A stretch of DNA of 64,000 nucleotides, from NCBI RefSeq assembly GCF_031454135.1, contig NZ_JAVDQF010000001.1:2914001-2978000 (forward strand), in the 5' to 3' direction. Positions 45,672 through 54,419 of the stretch are shown one piece after another. The stretch is from Arthrobacter russicus. Lineage in GTDB: Bacteria > Actinomycetota > Actinomycetes > Actinomycetales > Micrococcaceae. Under the pieces are notes generated by a model. That model searched no databases, was not told where the DNA came from, and saw nothing but the letters and a program-made list of their open reading frames with translations. The translations under genes were made by a program, and so were the position numbers. The first letter of the stretch is position 1; every line of letters starts with the position of its first letter.

Positions 45672-45693
45672 ACCGGCAACTGCGAGCCAGTTG
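45672..45693 (+). promoter_or_regulatory. hairpin between rpoA and rplQ
   Basis: GGCAACTG-CGAGC-CAGTTGCC, a perfect 8-bp stem without T run, just ahead of the rplQ ribosome site (GAGGAGAAAAC). Confidence 0.45.
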
Positions 45694-45728
45694 CCAGAAC
45701 CCCGGATTCCACTTGAGGAGAAAACAAT

Positions 45729-46328
45729 ATGCCTACCCCCACCAAGGGTCCGCGCCTGGGCGGTGGCCCGGCGCACGAGCGCCTGATGCTCGCCAACCTG
45801 GCAGCTGCCTTGTTCGAGCACAAGCGCATCACCACCACGGAGACCAAAGCCAAGCGTCTGCGTCCTTACGCTGAGCGTCTGATCACCTTCGCCAAGCGCG
45901 GAGACCTGGCCTCACGCCGTCGGGTGCTGGCTTTGATCAGCAACAAGGGCGTGGTGCATGAGCTGTTCACCGACATCGCTTCGGCGGTCGAGAAGCGCGA
46001 CGGCGGCTACACCCGGATCACCAAGATCGGCCCCCGCAAGGGCGACAACGCGCCGATGGCCGTGATCGAACTCGTGCTCGAGCCGGTCAGCCCGAAGCAG
46101 GCTGTCGTGGCTGAGGCCGAGTCGGCCAAGAAGGCTGCCCCGGCCAAGGCGGCTCCGGCCGAAGAAGCTGCTCCGGCAACGGAAGAGGCTCCGGCCGAGA
46201 CCGTCGAAGAAGCCCCGGCAGAGGTCGAAGCGGACGCCGCTGAGGCTCCGGCCGAAGCTGCAGCTGCTGACGAGGCTCCGGCCGAAGCTGCTGCTGAAGA
46301 AGCTGCTGGCGAGAAGGAAGCCAAGTAA
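45729..46328 (+). CDS. rplQ: 50S ribosomal protein L17 with long Ala/Glu/Pro tail
   Basis: 199 residues; L17 core is residues 1-120 ([53 protein letters not shown]). The last 75 residues are low complexity (repeated APAEEA, EAPAE) with many Ala, Glu and Pro, not needed for the ribosomal fold. Similar tails occur in other actinobacterial L17. Overlap-free; truA follows after 34 bp with its own promoter. Confidence 0.96.
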   Translation: MPTPTKGPRLGGGPAHERLMLANLAAALFEHKRITTTETKAKRLRPYAERLITFAKRGDLASRRRVLALISNKGVVHELFTDIASAVEKRDGGYTRITKIGPRKGDNAPMAVIELVLEPVSPKQAVVAEAESAKKAAPAKAAPAEEAAPATEEAPAETVEEAPAEVEADAAEAPAEAAAADEAPAEAAAEEAAGEKEAK

Positions 46329-46349
46329 CTTCGCTCGACCGATCCGGCA

Positions 46350-46355
46350 TAGAAT
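46350..46355 (+). promoter_or_regulatory. leaderless-type -10 box for truA
   Basis: TAGAAT (46350-46355) lies seven bases before the truA ATG (46363), placing the predicted transcription start at or next to the start codon. It overlaps CCGATCCGGCATA, the 13-mer shared with the S10 promoter. Confidence 0.6.
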
Positions 46356-46362
46356 CATAGCC

Positions 46363-47256
46363 ATGCTCGATCAGGAACCCACTGCATCCCCGCAAGGGGA
46401 CGGTGGGTTCCTTCGGTTAAGGCTGGAGTTGGCCTATGACGGTGCGCCGTTCTCCGGTTGGGCGGTGCAGCCCGGACGCAGCACGGTCCAGGGCGCGCTC
46501 GAGGACGCTCTGGCGATGATCCTGCGCCGGCCGATCCGGGTCACGGTAGCCGGCCGCACGGACGCGGGTGTGCACGCCCGGGGCCAGGTGGTGCATCTGG
46601 ACCTGCTCGAGCCGGAATGGCAGCAGATGGCCCGGCGGAGCGGAACCGCTCCGGAAGCGGCTTTTTTGCGCCGCTTGCGGGGTGCGCTCTCCCGGGTGCT
46701 GGGCGAGCAGACCGGGGCGGTGCTGGTGCATTCGGCCGGACCTGCGGAGCCGGGCTTCGACGCCAGGTTCTCGGCACTGTGGCGCCGCTACAGCTACCGG
46801 ATCGCGGATCGGCCCGAACTCTGGGACCCGGTCCAGCGGCAGCTGACCTGGTGGCACAAGGACCCGCTCGACGTCGGGCAGTTGAATTCGGCGGTGCAGC
46901 CGCTGCTCGGGCTGCAGGACTTCCGCGCCTACTGCAAGCCGCGGGAAGGTGCGACCACAGTGCGCGAGTTGCAGCGTTTCGAATTCTTCCGGCGGCCCGA
47001 CGGCGTGATCGACGTGACGATCCAGGCCGATGCGTTTTGCCACAATATGGTGCGGGCGTTGCTCGGGTCCGCCGTGCAGGTGGGCAGCGGGGAACAACCA
47101 GCCGAATGGTTGGCCGAACGCCTGGCGGCCCGGGTCCGGGATGCGAAATCGAATCTCGCGCCGCCGCATCCCCTGATCCTGGAGGAAGTGAGTTATCCGC
47201 ACGGTGCCGAGTTGTTGGCCCGGGCGGAAATGACCAGGGCGCGGCGCGAATCCTGA
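46363..47256 (+). CDS. truA: tRNA pseudouridine synthase A
   Basis: 297 residues. LRLELAYDGAPFSGWAVQPG at the start, the catalytic Asp in GRTDAGVHARGQV, RFSALWRRYSYRI, and FCHNMVRALLGSAVQVG near the end are TruA hallmarks. It modifies positions 38-40 of the tRNA anticodon stem. No clear ribosome site: a TAGAAT box seven bases before the ATG suggests a leaderless message. The stop codon lies inside a GC-rich hairpin (47236-47274). Confidence 0.95.
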   Translation: MLDQEPTASPQGDGGFLRLRLELAYDGAPFSGWAVQPGRSTVQGALEDALAMILRRPIRVTVAGRTDAGVHARGQVVHLDLLEPEWQQMARRSGTAPEAAFLRRLRGALSRVLGEQTGAVLVHSAGPAEPGFDARFSALWRRYSYRIADRPELWDPVQRQLTWWHKDPLDVGQLNSAVQPLLGLQDFRAYCKPREGATTVRELQRFEFFRRPDGVIDVTIQADAFCHNMVRALLGSAVQVGSGEQPAEWLAERLAARVRDAKSNLAPPHPLILEEVSYPHGAELLARAEMTRARRES

Positions 47257-47274
47257 GATTCCGCACCGCGCCCT
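47236..47274. terminator. hairpin at the convergent truA / alkaline phosphatase ends
   Basis: AGGGCGCGG (47236-47244) pairs with CCGCGCCCT (47266-47274), with inner GAATC/GATTC. It contains the truA stop codon. No T run, so the terminator call is moderate. Confidence 0.55.
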
Positions 47275-47327
47275 GATCGGTTCCGCTGCTTGGTGGGCCG
47301 AGCTCGATCCGGCTCAGCCCGGCAGCA

Positions 47328-49037
47328 TCAGCGCAGTGTGCCGAAGACGCCGTCCGCGCCGCCACGCTGGCGGCGATTGGCCCGCAGCACGATGCCGCCG
47401 GCGACCACGAAGGCAGCCGCGATCAATACCGCCAAGCCGATTTGCGCCCCGGTGACGGCCAAGGGGTTCTGGCCCCCGGTTCTGCTGTTGTCGGTTCCGC
47501 CGGCGACCGCGCCATTTCCGGCGCCGTCCGCGGCGCCGTTGGCGGAACCGCCCGGCTGCACCGGCGGCGTCGTCGGCTCGGTGCCGGTATCCGGCTTCGG
47601 GTCCCCGCCGGGCTTGAGCGTGCGATCGAGTTTGAGCGCATCGGTGACCGTGTAGAACATGTCGGTCTGGTCGGTCAGACCGACCACATTGGCCGCGCCG
47701 GGGCCGTAGCCCGCGACCCGGAGCTGAGTTCCGGTGTGCATCTGCGACTTGCCCTCAACCGCGGTGCCGTAGGCCATCGTCATGGGTGCGCCGTCCTTGG
47801 TGGTCAAGGTCCGGGTCAGGCCGGGGGTGTTGCTGTTGGGGTAGATGATCTGGCTGGAATGCGCGTGGTCGGCAGTGACCACGACGAGCGTATTCCCGTC
47901 CGCACGGGCGAAGTCCATGGCTTTCTGCACGGCTTCGTCCAAATCCACGGTCTCGCCGATCTGGGCGCAGGGATTGGCGGCGTGGTCCTGCTTGTCGATG
48001 CTGGCGCCTTCGATCTGCAGGAAGAAGCCTTTGCTGGCGCCTTTGAGCAGGTCGATCGATTTGCTGGTCATCTGCGCCAGCGTGGGCATGGTGCTGGGCC
48101 GCTTGGCGTTTTCCTGGCAGCTGATCGCCGGCATCGAGCCGCCGTTCTGCACCGCTTTGGGACCGTCCCAACGGGTCTCCATGTTGCCGTTCGCGAATAA
48201 GCCGAGCACCGGGGCGTTCTGGTCTGCCACGGTGAGCGCGTCCAGTCCTGCGGCGTCATTGACCACGTTGTACTTGCGGTCCTTGGCCTGGGCCAGCAGC
48301 GTTTGCCCCTGCCACTGGCCGGCGGTCGCGGTCTGTTCGAAACTTGCTGCGCCACCGCCCAAGGTGACATCTGCGCGGGTGTTGATCAACTGCTCGGTGA
48401 TGGATCCGGCACCGCCGTTTTCCAGGGCGTTGCCGGGGCAGCTCTTGGTGGTTTCCACCGGCCCGTAGCAGCTACGGGAGGTGACGTTCGCGCCCTGCAC
48501 GGCCGGCGTCGCATCCTGGAGTTCCGCCGTGGTGACGTTTCCGGTCTTGAACCCGTTGGCCCGTGCGGTCTGCAGCATGGTCTGCTGCGGCTTGCCGTTG
48601 ACGTCCACCGAGATGGCGCCGTTGTAGGTCTTGGTCCCCGTGGCCCAGGCTGAACCGGAGGCCGCGGAATCAGTCGTGTAATCCGGGAGCTTAGAGGTCT
48701 TGTCCAAGGCATAGGTGGTGTACTGCCCGGTCAACGGCGGAGCGTCGATGCCCGGCAGCTTTCCGGCCGCGCCGTATTGGTAGTTGCGCGCAGCGGTGAT
48801 TTCGGAATCGCCCATGCCGTCGCCGATCACCAGGATCACGTTTTTGGCCGGCCGGTCGACGATCGAAGCCCGGACGTCGGCGGCCCGGTCGCCGGAATTG
48901 CGCTGTGCGCCGCCGGGAGCGGTGATGTCCGCTGCTTGTGCTGCAGCGGCGCCGCTGAACGCGAGCAGCAGCGCCGCGAACGATGCTGCGGCGATCCGGA
49001 CGGAGCGTCCGGATTTTCGATGGCTGGCAGATGGCAT
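47328..49037 (-). CDS. alkaline phosphatase, wall-anchored
   Basis: 569 residues. A Sec signal peptide (cleavage near AAAAQAAD), then metal site DGMGDSE, nucleophile Ser in [14 protein letters not shown], and further metal ligands in [11 protein letters not shown] and [10 protein letters not shown]. It is of the E. coli PhoA-like family and releases phosphate from organic esters outside the cell. After a Gly/Ala/Pro/Asp linker comes LAVTG, a hydrophobic span and RANRRQR, an atypical LAxTG sortase signal. Start ATG at 49037 with GAGGAGT upstream; the frame extends to 49073 without similarity. Lies convergent to truA and divergent from rplM. Confidence 0.92.
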   Translation of the reverse strand: MPSASHRKSGRSVRIAAASFAALLLAFSGAAAAQAADITAPGGAQRNSGDRAADVRASIVDRPAKNVILVIGDGMGDSEITAARNYQYGAAGKLPGIDAPPLTGQYTTYALDKTSKLPDYTTDSAASGSAWATGTKTYNGAISVDVNGKPQQTMLQTARANGFKTGNVTTAELQDATPAVQGANVTSRSCYGPVETTKSCPGNALENGGAGSITEQLINTRADVTLGGGAASFEQTATAGQWQGQTLLAQAKDRKYNVVNDAAGLDALTVADQNAPVLGLFANGNMETRWDGPKAVQNGGSMPAISCQENAKRPSTMPTLAQMTSKSIDLLKGASKGFFLQIEGASIDKQDHAANPCAQIGETVDLDEAVQKAMDFARADGNTLVVVTADHAHSSQIIYPNSNTPGLTRTLTTKDGAPMTMAYGTAVEGKSQMHTGTQLRVAGYGPGAANVVGLTDQTDMFYTVTDALKLDRTLKPGGDPKPDTGTEPTTPPVQPGGSANGAADGAGNGAVAGGTDNSRTGGQNPLAVTGAQIGLAVLIAAAFVVAGGIVLRANRRQRGGADGVFGTLR

Positions 49038-49445
49038 GGAAGACTCCTCGGTAGGGATGCAGTTGCGGACCATGGACGACGACGTCTGGGCTCCCTGCCG
49101 AACGCCACGGATTGCTTCCAGCCTCCTGGTTGGACGTTAAGGACGGGCTACCAGTACCTCCGCGGCATGGAAACGGGAGGTTAACAACTGGTGCCGACGG
49201 GATCATTTTGTCCTGACTCGCAAGCAAGGTAATATGGATAGTCGTTATGCGTGTCCTTGCTCGATAGTGCGCGCTCATGTGCAGGCTCAGTTGCAGAGTC
49301 ACTATGCGCGGGGTGTGATCGGGCGGTTTGGATGACTGGTTGGATAGAGCCCTCACCTCTGTTCCGGTAGCGCATGAAGACGTGATGTCGGCCCGCATGA
49401 AGTGCGGACGATATAACCCATGAACACGAAACGAAGGCAAAAACT
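49038..49445. other. divergent intergenic region: alkaline phosphatase and rplM promoters
   Basis: About 400 bp without a supported gene. It carries the rplM promoter (49208-49235) and a roughly 200-nt leader of the rplM-rpsI mRNA. The alkaline-phosphatase promoter is not obvious; no clear Pho box was recognised. Confidence 0.5.
49208..49235 (+). promoter_or_regulatory. predicted rplM promoter
   Basis: TTGTCC (49208-49213), 16-bp spacer, TAATAT (49230-49235). The leader to the GTG start is about 205 nt. Confidence 0.6.
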
Positions 49446-49889
49446 GTGCGTACGTACACCCCGAAGCCCGGCGACATCAATCGCCAGTGGCACGTCATTG
49501 ACGCCACCGACGTTGTCCTGGGTCGTCTTGCCAGCCAGACCGCAACACTGCTGCGCGGAAAGCACAAGCCGACCTTTGCTCCCCATATGGATATGGGCGA
49601 CTTCGTCATCATCATCAACGCCGAGAAGGTTGCCCTGACCGGCGCCAAGCTCGAGCAGAAGCGCGCTTACCGCCACTCCGGTTACCCGGGCGGCCTCTCC
49701 AGCGTCAACTACGCCGAGCTCTTGGAAAAGAACCCGGTCCGCGCCGTGGAGAAAGCGATCAAGGGCATGCTCCCGAAGACCTCGCTCGCTGCCCAGCAAC
49801 TGTCCAAGCTGAAGGTCTACCGCGGTGCCGAGCACCCGCACGCCGCTCAGCAGCCGAAGACGTTCGAAATCACCCAGGTCGCCCAGTAG
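49446..49889 (+). CDS. rplM: 50S ribosomal protein L13
   Basis: 147 residues: [40 protein letters not shown], and [14 protein letters not shown] are family hallmarks. L13 is an early 50S assembly protein. GTG start at 49446. Followed by rpsI 36 bp later. Confidence 0.97.
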   Translation: MRTYTPKPGDINRQWHVIDATDVVLGRLASQTATLLRGKHKPTFAPHMDMGDFVIIINAEKVALTGAKLEQKRAYRHSGYPGGLSSVNYAELLEKNPVRAVEKAIKGMLPKTSLAAQQLSKLKVYRGAEHPHAAQQPKTFEITQVAQ

Positions 49890-49925
49890 TCCTGGCCACC
49901 AACCAACGTAGTTTCAAGGAGAATT

Positions 49926-50450
49926 GTGGCTCAGAATACTGAAGAGCTGAACACCGAGGCCGTCGCTCCCGACGTTGCCGAGGAAGAAGTACTGACCAGC
50001 TACACCTCGGAAAGCTCCGCTTCCGCCGAGAGTGCACCGAAAAAAGAGCGTCCCGCGCTGACCGTCTCCGGCTCCGCCGTCGGCCGTCGCAAGGAAGCCA
50101 TCGCCCGCGTCCGGGTCACCCCGGGCACCGGCAAGTGGATCGTGAACGGCCGCGAATTGGCTGATTACTTCCCGAACAAACTGCACCAGCAAGAAGTCAA
50201 CGAGCCCTTCCGGATCCTGGATCTGGATGGCGCTTACGACGTGATCGCACGGATCACCGGCGGCGGCCCCTCCGGCCAGGCCGGCGCTCTGCGTTTGGGC
50301 GTTGCCCGCTCGCTCAACGAGATCGACGTGGACAACAACCGCGCGACGCTCAAGAAGGCAGGCTTCCTGACCCGTGACGCCCGCGTCATCGAGCGCAAGA
50401 AGGCCGGTCTCAAGAAGGCCCGCAAGGCTCCGCAGTACTCCAAGCGTTAA
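49926..50450 (+). CDS. rpsI: 30S ribosomal protein S9
   Basis: 174 residues against about 130 in other phyla. The S9 core starts near residue 45 ([19 protein letters not shown]) and ends with the conserved tail [12 protein letters not shown] whose last Arg touches P-site tRNA. The first 44 residues are an acidic extension. GTG start with AAGGAGAATT upstream. Followed by a terminator. Confidence 0.96.
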   Translation: MAQNTEELNTEAVAPDVAEEEVLTSYTSESSASAESAPKKERPALTVSGSAVGRRKEAIARVRVTPGTGKWIVNGRELADYFPNKLHQQEVNEPFRILDLDGAYDVIARITGGGPSGQAGALRLGVARSLNEIDVDNNRATLKKAGFLTRDARVIERKKAGLKKARKAPQYSKR

Positions 50451-50461
50451 TTTCCACGTTC

Positions 50462-50493
50462 AAGGCCCGTCGACTTCGGTTGGCGGGCCTTTT
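50462..50493 (+). terminator. terminator of the rplM-rpsI operon
   Basis: AAGGCCCG...CGGGCCTT stem with an inner CGAC/GTTG pairing and a TTCG tetraloop, followed by TTTT. Confidence 0.85.
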
Positions 50494-50510
50494 GCGTGTG
50501 CGGGCTCCGG

Positions 50511-50587
50511 TTTCAGATAGCCGCCTGTTTTTGCGTTAGCCGGTTGCGCAACAAGGGGCTAACGCAAAGGCAAAAGACTATCTGAAA
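50511..50587. repeat. two-step long hairpin between rpsI and glmM
   Basis: Outer arms TTTCAGATAG (50511-50520) and CTATCTGAAA (50578-50587); inner arms TTGCGTTAGCC (50531-50541) and GGCTAACGCAA (50557-50567). The two unpaired segments between are both 10 nt, so the arms are in register. It sits past the terminator, upstream of the glmM promoter. Confidence 0.85.
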
Positions 50588-50640
50588 GCAAAACCTCGCC
50601 GTCAGGCTCGGTGGAATCGGGTTAAGCAGTTTCCAGCGGG

Positions 50641-50646
50641 TAGAAT
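50641..50646 (+). promoter_or_regulatory. leaderless-type -10 box for glmM
   Basis: TAGAAT (50641-50646) is eight bases before the ATG at 50655. No ribosome-binding site is present between. Confidence 0.6.
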
Positions 50647-50654
50647 CGTCTGCG

Positions 50655-52007
50655 ATGTCTAGATTGTTTGGAACTGACGGTGTCCGGGGTTTGGCGAATG
50701 GCTTGCTCACAGCGGAGCTTGCTCTCTCGTTGGCTCAAGCCGCTGCGGTGGTGCTGGGCCATGACCAGCTCACGGAAGGCAAGCGCCCCCGTGCCGTGAT
50801 CGCACGTGACCCCAGGGCCAGCGGCGAGTTCATCGGCGCCGCGGTAGAAGCCGGTTTGGCCAGCGCCGGCGTCGACGTTTATGACGCCGGAGTGCTGCCG
50901 ACGCCGGCTGCGGCCTATCTGATTGCCTCGCTCGATGCGGACTTCGGTGTGATGATTTCCGCCTCGCACAATCCGGCGGCGGACAATGGGATCAAGTTCT
51001 TCGCCCGGGGCGGGAAGAAGTTGGCGGATGACGTCGAAGACGCCATCGAAGCGCAACTCAAACTGGAGCCGCACCGGCCCACCGGAGTCGGCGTCGGCCG
51101 GATCCAGCGCTTCGCCGACGCCGAGGACCGTTACATCCTCCACCTGCTCACGACTTTGCCGCACCGGCTCGACGGGCTCACCGTGGTGCTCGACTGCGCA
51201 CACGGGGCAGCCAGCGGCTGTTCCCCGCAGGTTTTCAAGGACGCCGGGGCCAAAGTGATCGTGATCGGGGCCGAGCCGGACGGATTGAACATCAACGACG
51301 GCGTGGGCTCGACCCATCTGGGGCCGCTGCAGGAAGCCGTGGTCGCCCATGGTGCGGACCTAGGCATTGCGCACGACGGCGACGCCGACCGTTGCCTGGC
51401 CGTGGACCACGAGGGCAAGGTCATCGACGGGGACCAGATCATGGCGATCCTGGCGTTGGCGCTCAAGGCCGACGGCAAGCTCAAGGACAATGTCCTGGTG
51501 GCCACGGTGATGAGCAACCTCGGGCTGAAGCTCGCCTTGCGTGAAGCCGGGATCAGCATCCGGGAGACCGCGGTGGGGGACCGGTACGTGCTCGAAGCGA
51601 TGCGTGAAGGCGGCTTCAGCCTTGGCGGCGAACAGTCCGGCCATGTGATCTTCTCGGACTACGCGACGACCGGCGACGGAGTGCTCACCGGTTTGCAGCT
51701 GGCCGCCCAGGTCGCCCGAACCGGACGGACCCTGCAGCAGCTGGCGACCGCGATGACGAAGCTCCCGCAGTTGATGATCAACGTCAAGGATGTGGACAAG
51801 TACCGGGCGCAGACCGACGACGGGGTGCGCGCGGCGGTGGCCCGGGCGGAACAGGAACTGGGTGAAACCGGCCGGGTGCTGCTGCGGCCTTCCGGAACCG
51901 AGGCGCTGGTCCGGGTGATGGTCGAGGCCGCCGACATGGAAACCGCAACCCGGATCTGCGAAGATCTGGCCGCGGTGGTAAAAAAGCGGCTGGCACTCGC
52001 CGTTTAG
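50655..52007 (+). CDS. glmM: phosphoglucosamine mutase
   Basis: 450 residues; converts glucosamine-6-P to glucosamine-1-P for UDP-GlcNAc and peptidoglycan. [18 protein letters not shown] at the start, phosphoserine loop [17 protein letters not shown], metal loop [11 protein letters not shown], sugar-binding [10 protein letters not shown] and phosphate-binding [12 protein letters not shown]. GlmS is encoded 4 kb downstream on the same strand. The 3' end overlaps a hairpin that serves the convergent mscL gene. Confidence 0.96.
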   Translation: MSRLFGTDGVRGLANGLLTAELALSLAQAAAVVLGHDQLTEGKRPRAVIARDPRASGEFIGAAVEAGLASAGVDVYDAGVLPTPAAAYLIASLDADFGVMISASHNPAADNGIKFFARGGKKLADDVEDAIEAQLKLEPHRPTGVGVGRIQRFADAEDRYILHLLTTLPHRLDGLTVVLDCAHGAASGCSPQVFKDAGAKVIVIGAEPDGLNINDGVGSTHLGPLQEAVVAHGADLGIAHDGDADRCLAVDHEGKVIDGDQIMAILALALKADGKLKDNVLVATVMSNLGLKLALREAGISIRETAVGDRYVLEAMREGGFSLGGEQSGHVIFSDYATTGDGVLTGLQLAAQVARTGRTLQQLATAMTKLPQLMINVKDVDKYRAQTDDGVRAAVARAEQELGETGRVLLRPSGTEALVRVMVEAADMETATRICEDLAAVVKKRLALAV

Positions 52008-52025
52008 ACGAATACCAGCCGCTTT
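51978..52025 (-). terminator. mscL terminator inside the glmM 3' end
   Basis: AAAGCGGCTGG (51983-51993) pairs with CCAGCCGCTTT (52015-52025). Read on the minus strand the stem ends in TTTTTT, a proper terminator for mscL. On the plus strand there is only TTT, so glmM would terminate weakly. Confidence 0.75.
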
Positions 52026-52045
52026 CGGGTCGTGCTTGGTGTCAA

Positions 52046-52438
52046 TTAATTCCGCGTCTTGAGTGCGTCGCGGATTTCGGTGAGCAGGACGACCTGCGGG
52101 TCGGGAGTCTCCTCGTCCGGGTTGATGCCGAGCTTGGCATTGCGGCGGGCGATCATGTGGTTCATCGGTACGACGACCACGAAGTAGATCGCGGCGGCGA
52201 TGATGATGAATTTGACGATTGCCGTGAGCAAGACACCGAAGGCGATATCGTTGCCATTCAGCGTGACTTTGGCGAAATCATCAAAGTTGGGGGAGCCTAC
52301 GAGTGCTGAAATTAGAGGCATCAACACACTTTCAACCAGTGCGGTGATGACTGCCCCGAAGGCAGTACCGATGACGACGGCAACCGCCAAATCGACGACG
52401 TTGCCCTTCATAATAAATTCTTTGAATCCCTTGATCAT
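52046..52438 (-). CDS. mscL: large-conductance mechanosensitive channel
   Basis: 130 residues: MIKGFKEFIMKGNVVDLAVAVVIGTAFG is the conserved N-terminal helix and TM1 (seen as MIKGFKEFIMKG then NVVDLAVAVVIGTAFG), followed by a loop and TM2 (FIIIAAAIYFVVVVPM), and an acidic C-terminal helix. Opens under membrane tension on hypo-osmotic shock. A longer frame to 52531 has no similarity and a TACCTT box lies seven bases before the ATG at 52438, so the message may be leaderless. Confidence 0.96.
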   Translation of the reverse strand: MIKGFKEFIMKGNVVDLAVAVVIGTAFGAVITALVESVLMPLISALVGSPNFDDFAKVTLNGNDIAFGVLLTAIVKFIIIAAAIYFVVVVPMNHMIARRNAKLGINPDEETPDPQVVLLTEIRDALKTRN

Positions 52439-52445
52439 GGCACCC

Positions 52446-52451
52446 AAGGTA
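52446..52451 (-). promoter_or_regulatory. leaderless-type -10 box for mscL
   Basis: TACCTT on the minus strand (52451-52446) with seven bases to the ATG. Confidence 0.4.
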
Positions 52452-52549
52452 GACCGGAACCCGGTAGCTGAATAGGTCCGACACGCGATTGTGGTCAAAT
52501 TGCAAGCTTCGGCGATTTTCGGAAAACACACCGATTAATCGGGTATCGG

Positions 52550-53341
52550 CTAAAGATAATCCGGTGCCGCAGCCAATCCGAAGTACTCTTCCAAGGTCTT
52601 CTTACCGGAAGATACAACGTCGCTGGCGACCTCGATGCCCAGGTACCGGAGGTGCCAGGGCTCCGGCTGATAGCCGCTGATTTGCTGCATCCCCGGCTGG
52701 TACCGGACCACGAAGCCGAAGCGGTGGCAATTGTCTTTGACCCATTGGCCGGCCGGTTGCTCGGCGAAGCAGCCCCGGAGGTTGCAGTTGCCGGAATCGC
52801 CGATGTCCACGGCCAGCCCGGTTTGATGCTCGGAGAACCCGGGCCGGGCTGAGGCGATGTCGGCCTGGGCCCGGCCCAATGAGGAGACCCAGGAGTTGTA
52901 GGTGCCTACCTGGGTGTCGTAGGAACGGAATGCACTGAGGATGAGGAACGGGGCCCCGGCGACCTTGGCAGCTCCGGCGAGTCGGTTCAAGTCCTCGGCT
53001 GCGGGAGCACGGAGCAGCTCGGTCCGGCCGGAACTGCTGGCGATCGATGGGCTGACCAGGTCGCCAGGCTCGAACGCCATGGGGTTGAGCGGGCGGTGCT
53101 TGTTGACGATGACGGTCAGCGATGCCGGGTCGTCCAGGTTCCAGCGCGGTGCGGACTGGGCCGGTGCCGGGACTTCGCCGGTGGCCGCCGCCGCGGCGCT
53201 GCTGCCGGTTTCCGCCGCAGATCCGCCATCCGTCGTCGGCCCGTCTGGCGTCGGCCCATTCGAGCAGGCGGTCAGCGCGGCCAGCCCGGCGGTGCCGAAA
53301 ACCAGGCCTAAAACGTTCCGTCGATTCGGTTCCAACGCCAC
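52550..53341 (-). CDS. D-alanyl-D-alanine carboxypeptidase, VanY-like lipoprotein (M15B)
   Basis: 263 residues. Signal with a lipobox (LTACSN), a low-complexity Ser/Ala/Gly/Thr linker, then the M15 zinc site SEHQTGLAVDI (His and Asp ligands) and EPWHLRYLG (catalytic Glu and third His). It trims D-Ala from peptidoglycan stem peptides at the outer face. GTG start at 53341, with one base between it and the coaA stop, so the two are co-transcribed. Confidence 0.9.
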   Translation of the reverse strand: MALEPNRRNVLGLVFGTAGLAALTACSNGPTPDGPTTDGGSAAETGSSAAAAATGEVPAPAQSAPRWNLDDPASLTVIVNKHRPLNPMAFEPGDLVSPSIASSSGRTELLRAPAAEDLNRLAGAAKVAGAPFLILSAFRSYDTQVGTYNSWVSSLGRAQADIASARPGFSEHQTGLAVDIGDSGNCNLRGCFAEQPAGQWVKDNCHRFGFVVRYQPGMQQISGYQPEPWHLRYLGIEVASDVVSSGKKTLEEYFGLAAAPDYL

Positions 53342-53342
53342 G

Positions 53343-54305
53343 TCAGGTCTTCCGCAGCAGCATCCGCCGGATCGAGTGATCGGCGTCCTTGGTCAGCACG
53401 AGTTGCGCTCGGCCCCTGGTGGGCAACACGTTCTCGACCAGATTGGGCTCATTGATCCGTTTCCAGATTCCCCGGGCGGTTTCCACGGCCTCTTCGTCGG
53501 AGAGCGAGGCGTAGCGGCGGAAATACGATTCCGGCTGGGCGAACGCGGACTGGCGCAAGGAGAGGAACCGGTCGATGTACCACTGTTCGATATGCGGTGT
53601 CTTGGCGTCCACGTAAATCGAAAAGTCGAAGAAGTCACTCACCGCGAGGCCGGAACGCCCGTCTTGCCGCGGCCGGGCCGGGGCAAGAACGTTCAGCCCT
53701 TCGACGATGAGCACATCGGGGCGGTGCACCACGACCTCCTTGCCCGGCACGATGTCGTAGATCAAGTGCGAGTACCAAGGCGCTCGGACTTCCTCCGCTC
53801 CGCCCTTGATTTCGCTGACGAAACGGAGCAGCCGACGGCGGTCGTAGGACTCCGGAAAGCCCTTCCGATGCATCAGGCCGCGGCGTTCCAACTCCGCATT
53901 GGGGTGGAGGAAACCGTCCGTAGTGATCAGTTCGACGTTCGGCGTGCCCGGCCAGCGTCGCAGCATCTCGCGCAAGATCCGGGCGGTGGTGGATTTGCCC
54001 ACCGCGACCGAGCCGGCGACGCCGATCACGAAAGGGGTTCGCTGGGTCCGTTCGCCCAGGAACGTGGTGGTTGCCGCATGCAGTTGGCCGGCGGCGGCCA
54101 CGTACAGGTTCAAAAGCCTGGAGACCGGCAAATAGACTTCGCGCACTTCGTTCATGTTCAGCGGGTCTTCCAAACCGCGCAGCCGGAGGATGTCCTCCTC
54201 GTTCAGCGGCTGCTCGATCTCCGCCGAGAGGCGGGACCAGGTCTGCCGGTCCAACTCGACGAAGGGCGATGTTCCGTCATTGGAATCAGTGCGTTGTGAA
54301 CTCAC
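53343..54305 (-). CDS. coaA: type I pantothenate kinase
   Basis: 320 residues; first step of CoA synthesis. P-loop [30 protein letters not shown] and [22 protein letters not shown], and [10 protein letters not shown] are the PanK-I motifs. GTG start at 54305; a CAGAAT box seven bases upstream and the lack of a ribosome site suggest a leaderless message. The long in-frame stretch to 55559 lies antisense to glmS and is not protein-like. Shares a promoter region with the divergent glmS. Confidence 0.94.
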   Translation of the reverse strand: MSSQRTDSNDGTSPFVELDRQTWSRLSAEIEQPLNEEDILRLRGLEDPLNMNEVREVYLPVSRLLNLYVAAAGQLHAATTTFLGERTQRTPFVIGVAGSVAVGKSTTARILREMLRRWPGTPNVELITTDGFLHPNAELERRGLMHRKGFPESYDRRRLLRFVSEIKGGAEEVRAPWYSHLIYDIVPGKEVVVHRPDVLIVEGLNVLAPARPRQDGRSGLAVSDFFDFSIYVDAKTPHIEQWYIDRFLSLRQSAFAQPESYFRRYASLSDEEAVETARGIWKRINEPNLVENVLPTRGRAQLVLTKDADHSIRRMLLRKT

Positions 54306-54312
54306 CTTAGAG

Positions 54313-54318
54313 ATTCTG
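54313..54318 (-). promoter_or_regulatory. leaderless-type -10 box for coaA
   Basis: CAGAAT on the minus strand (54318-54313), seven bases before the GTG. Confidence 0.45.
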
Positions 54319-54406
54319 CCTTGTGCGTGCGAAATCAGCGAACCGGAGCATCCCCATAGGAGGCCAACGCCACAGTGGTTTGGCCGTCTGGGGGCCGTCG
54401 GCCCGG

Positions 54407-54412
54407 TAGGCT
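54407..54412 (+). promoter_or_regulatory. leaderless-type -10 box for glmS
   Basis: TAGGCT (54407-54412) with seven bases to the glmS ATG at 54420; no ribosome site between. Confidence 0.55.
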
Positions 54413-54419
54413 TAAGTCC

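Noticed and set aside
54361-54419. Possible glmS ribozyme upstream of glmS
   Set aside because: The likely transcription start is at the ATG, leaving no 5' leader to hold a ribozyme; the motif is not seen.
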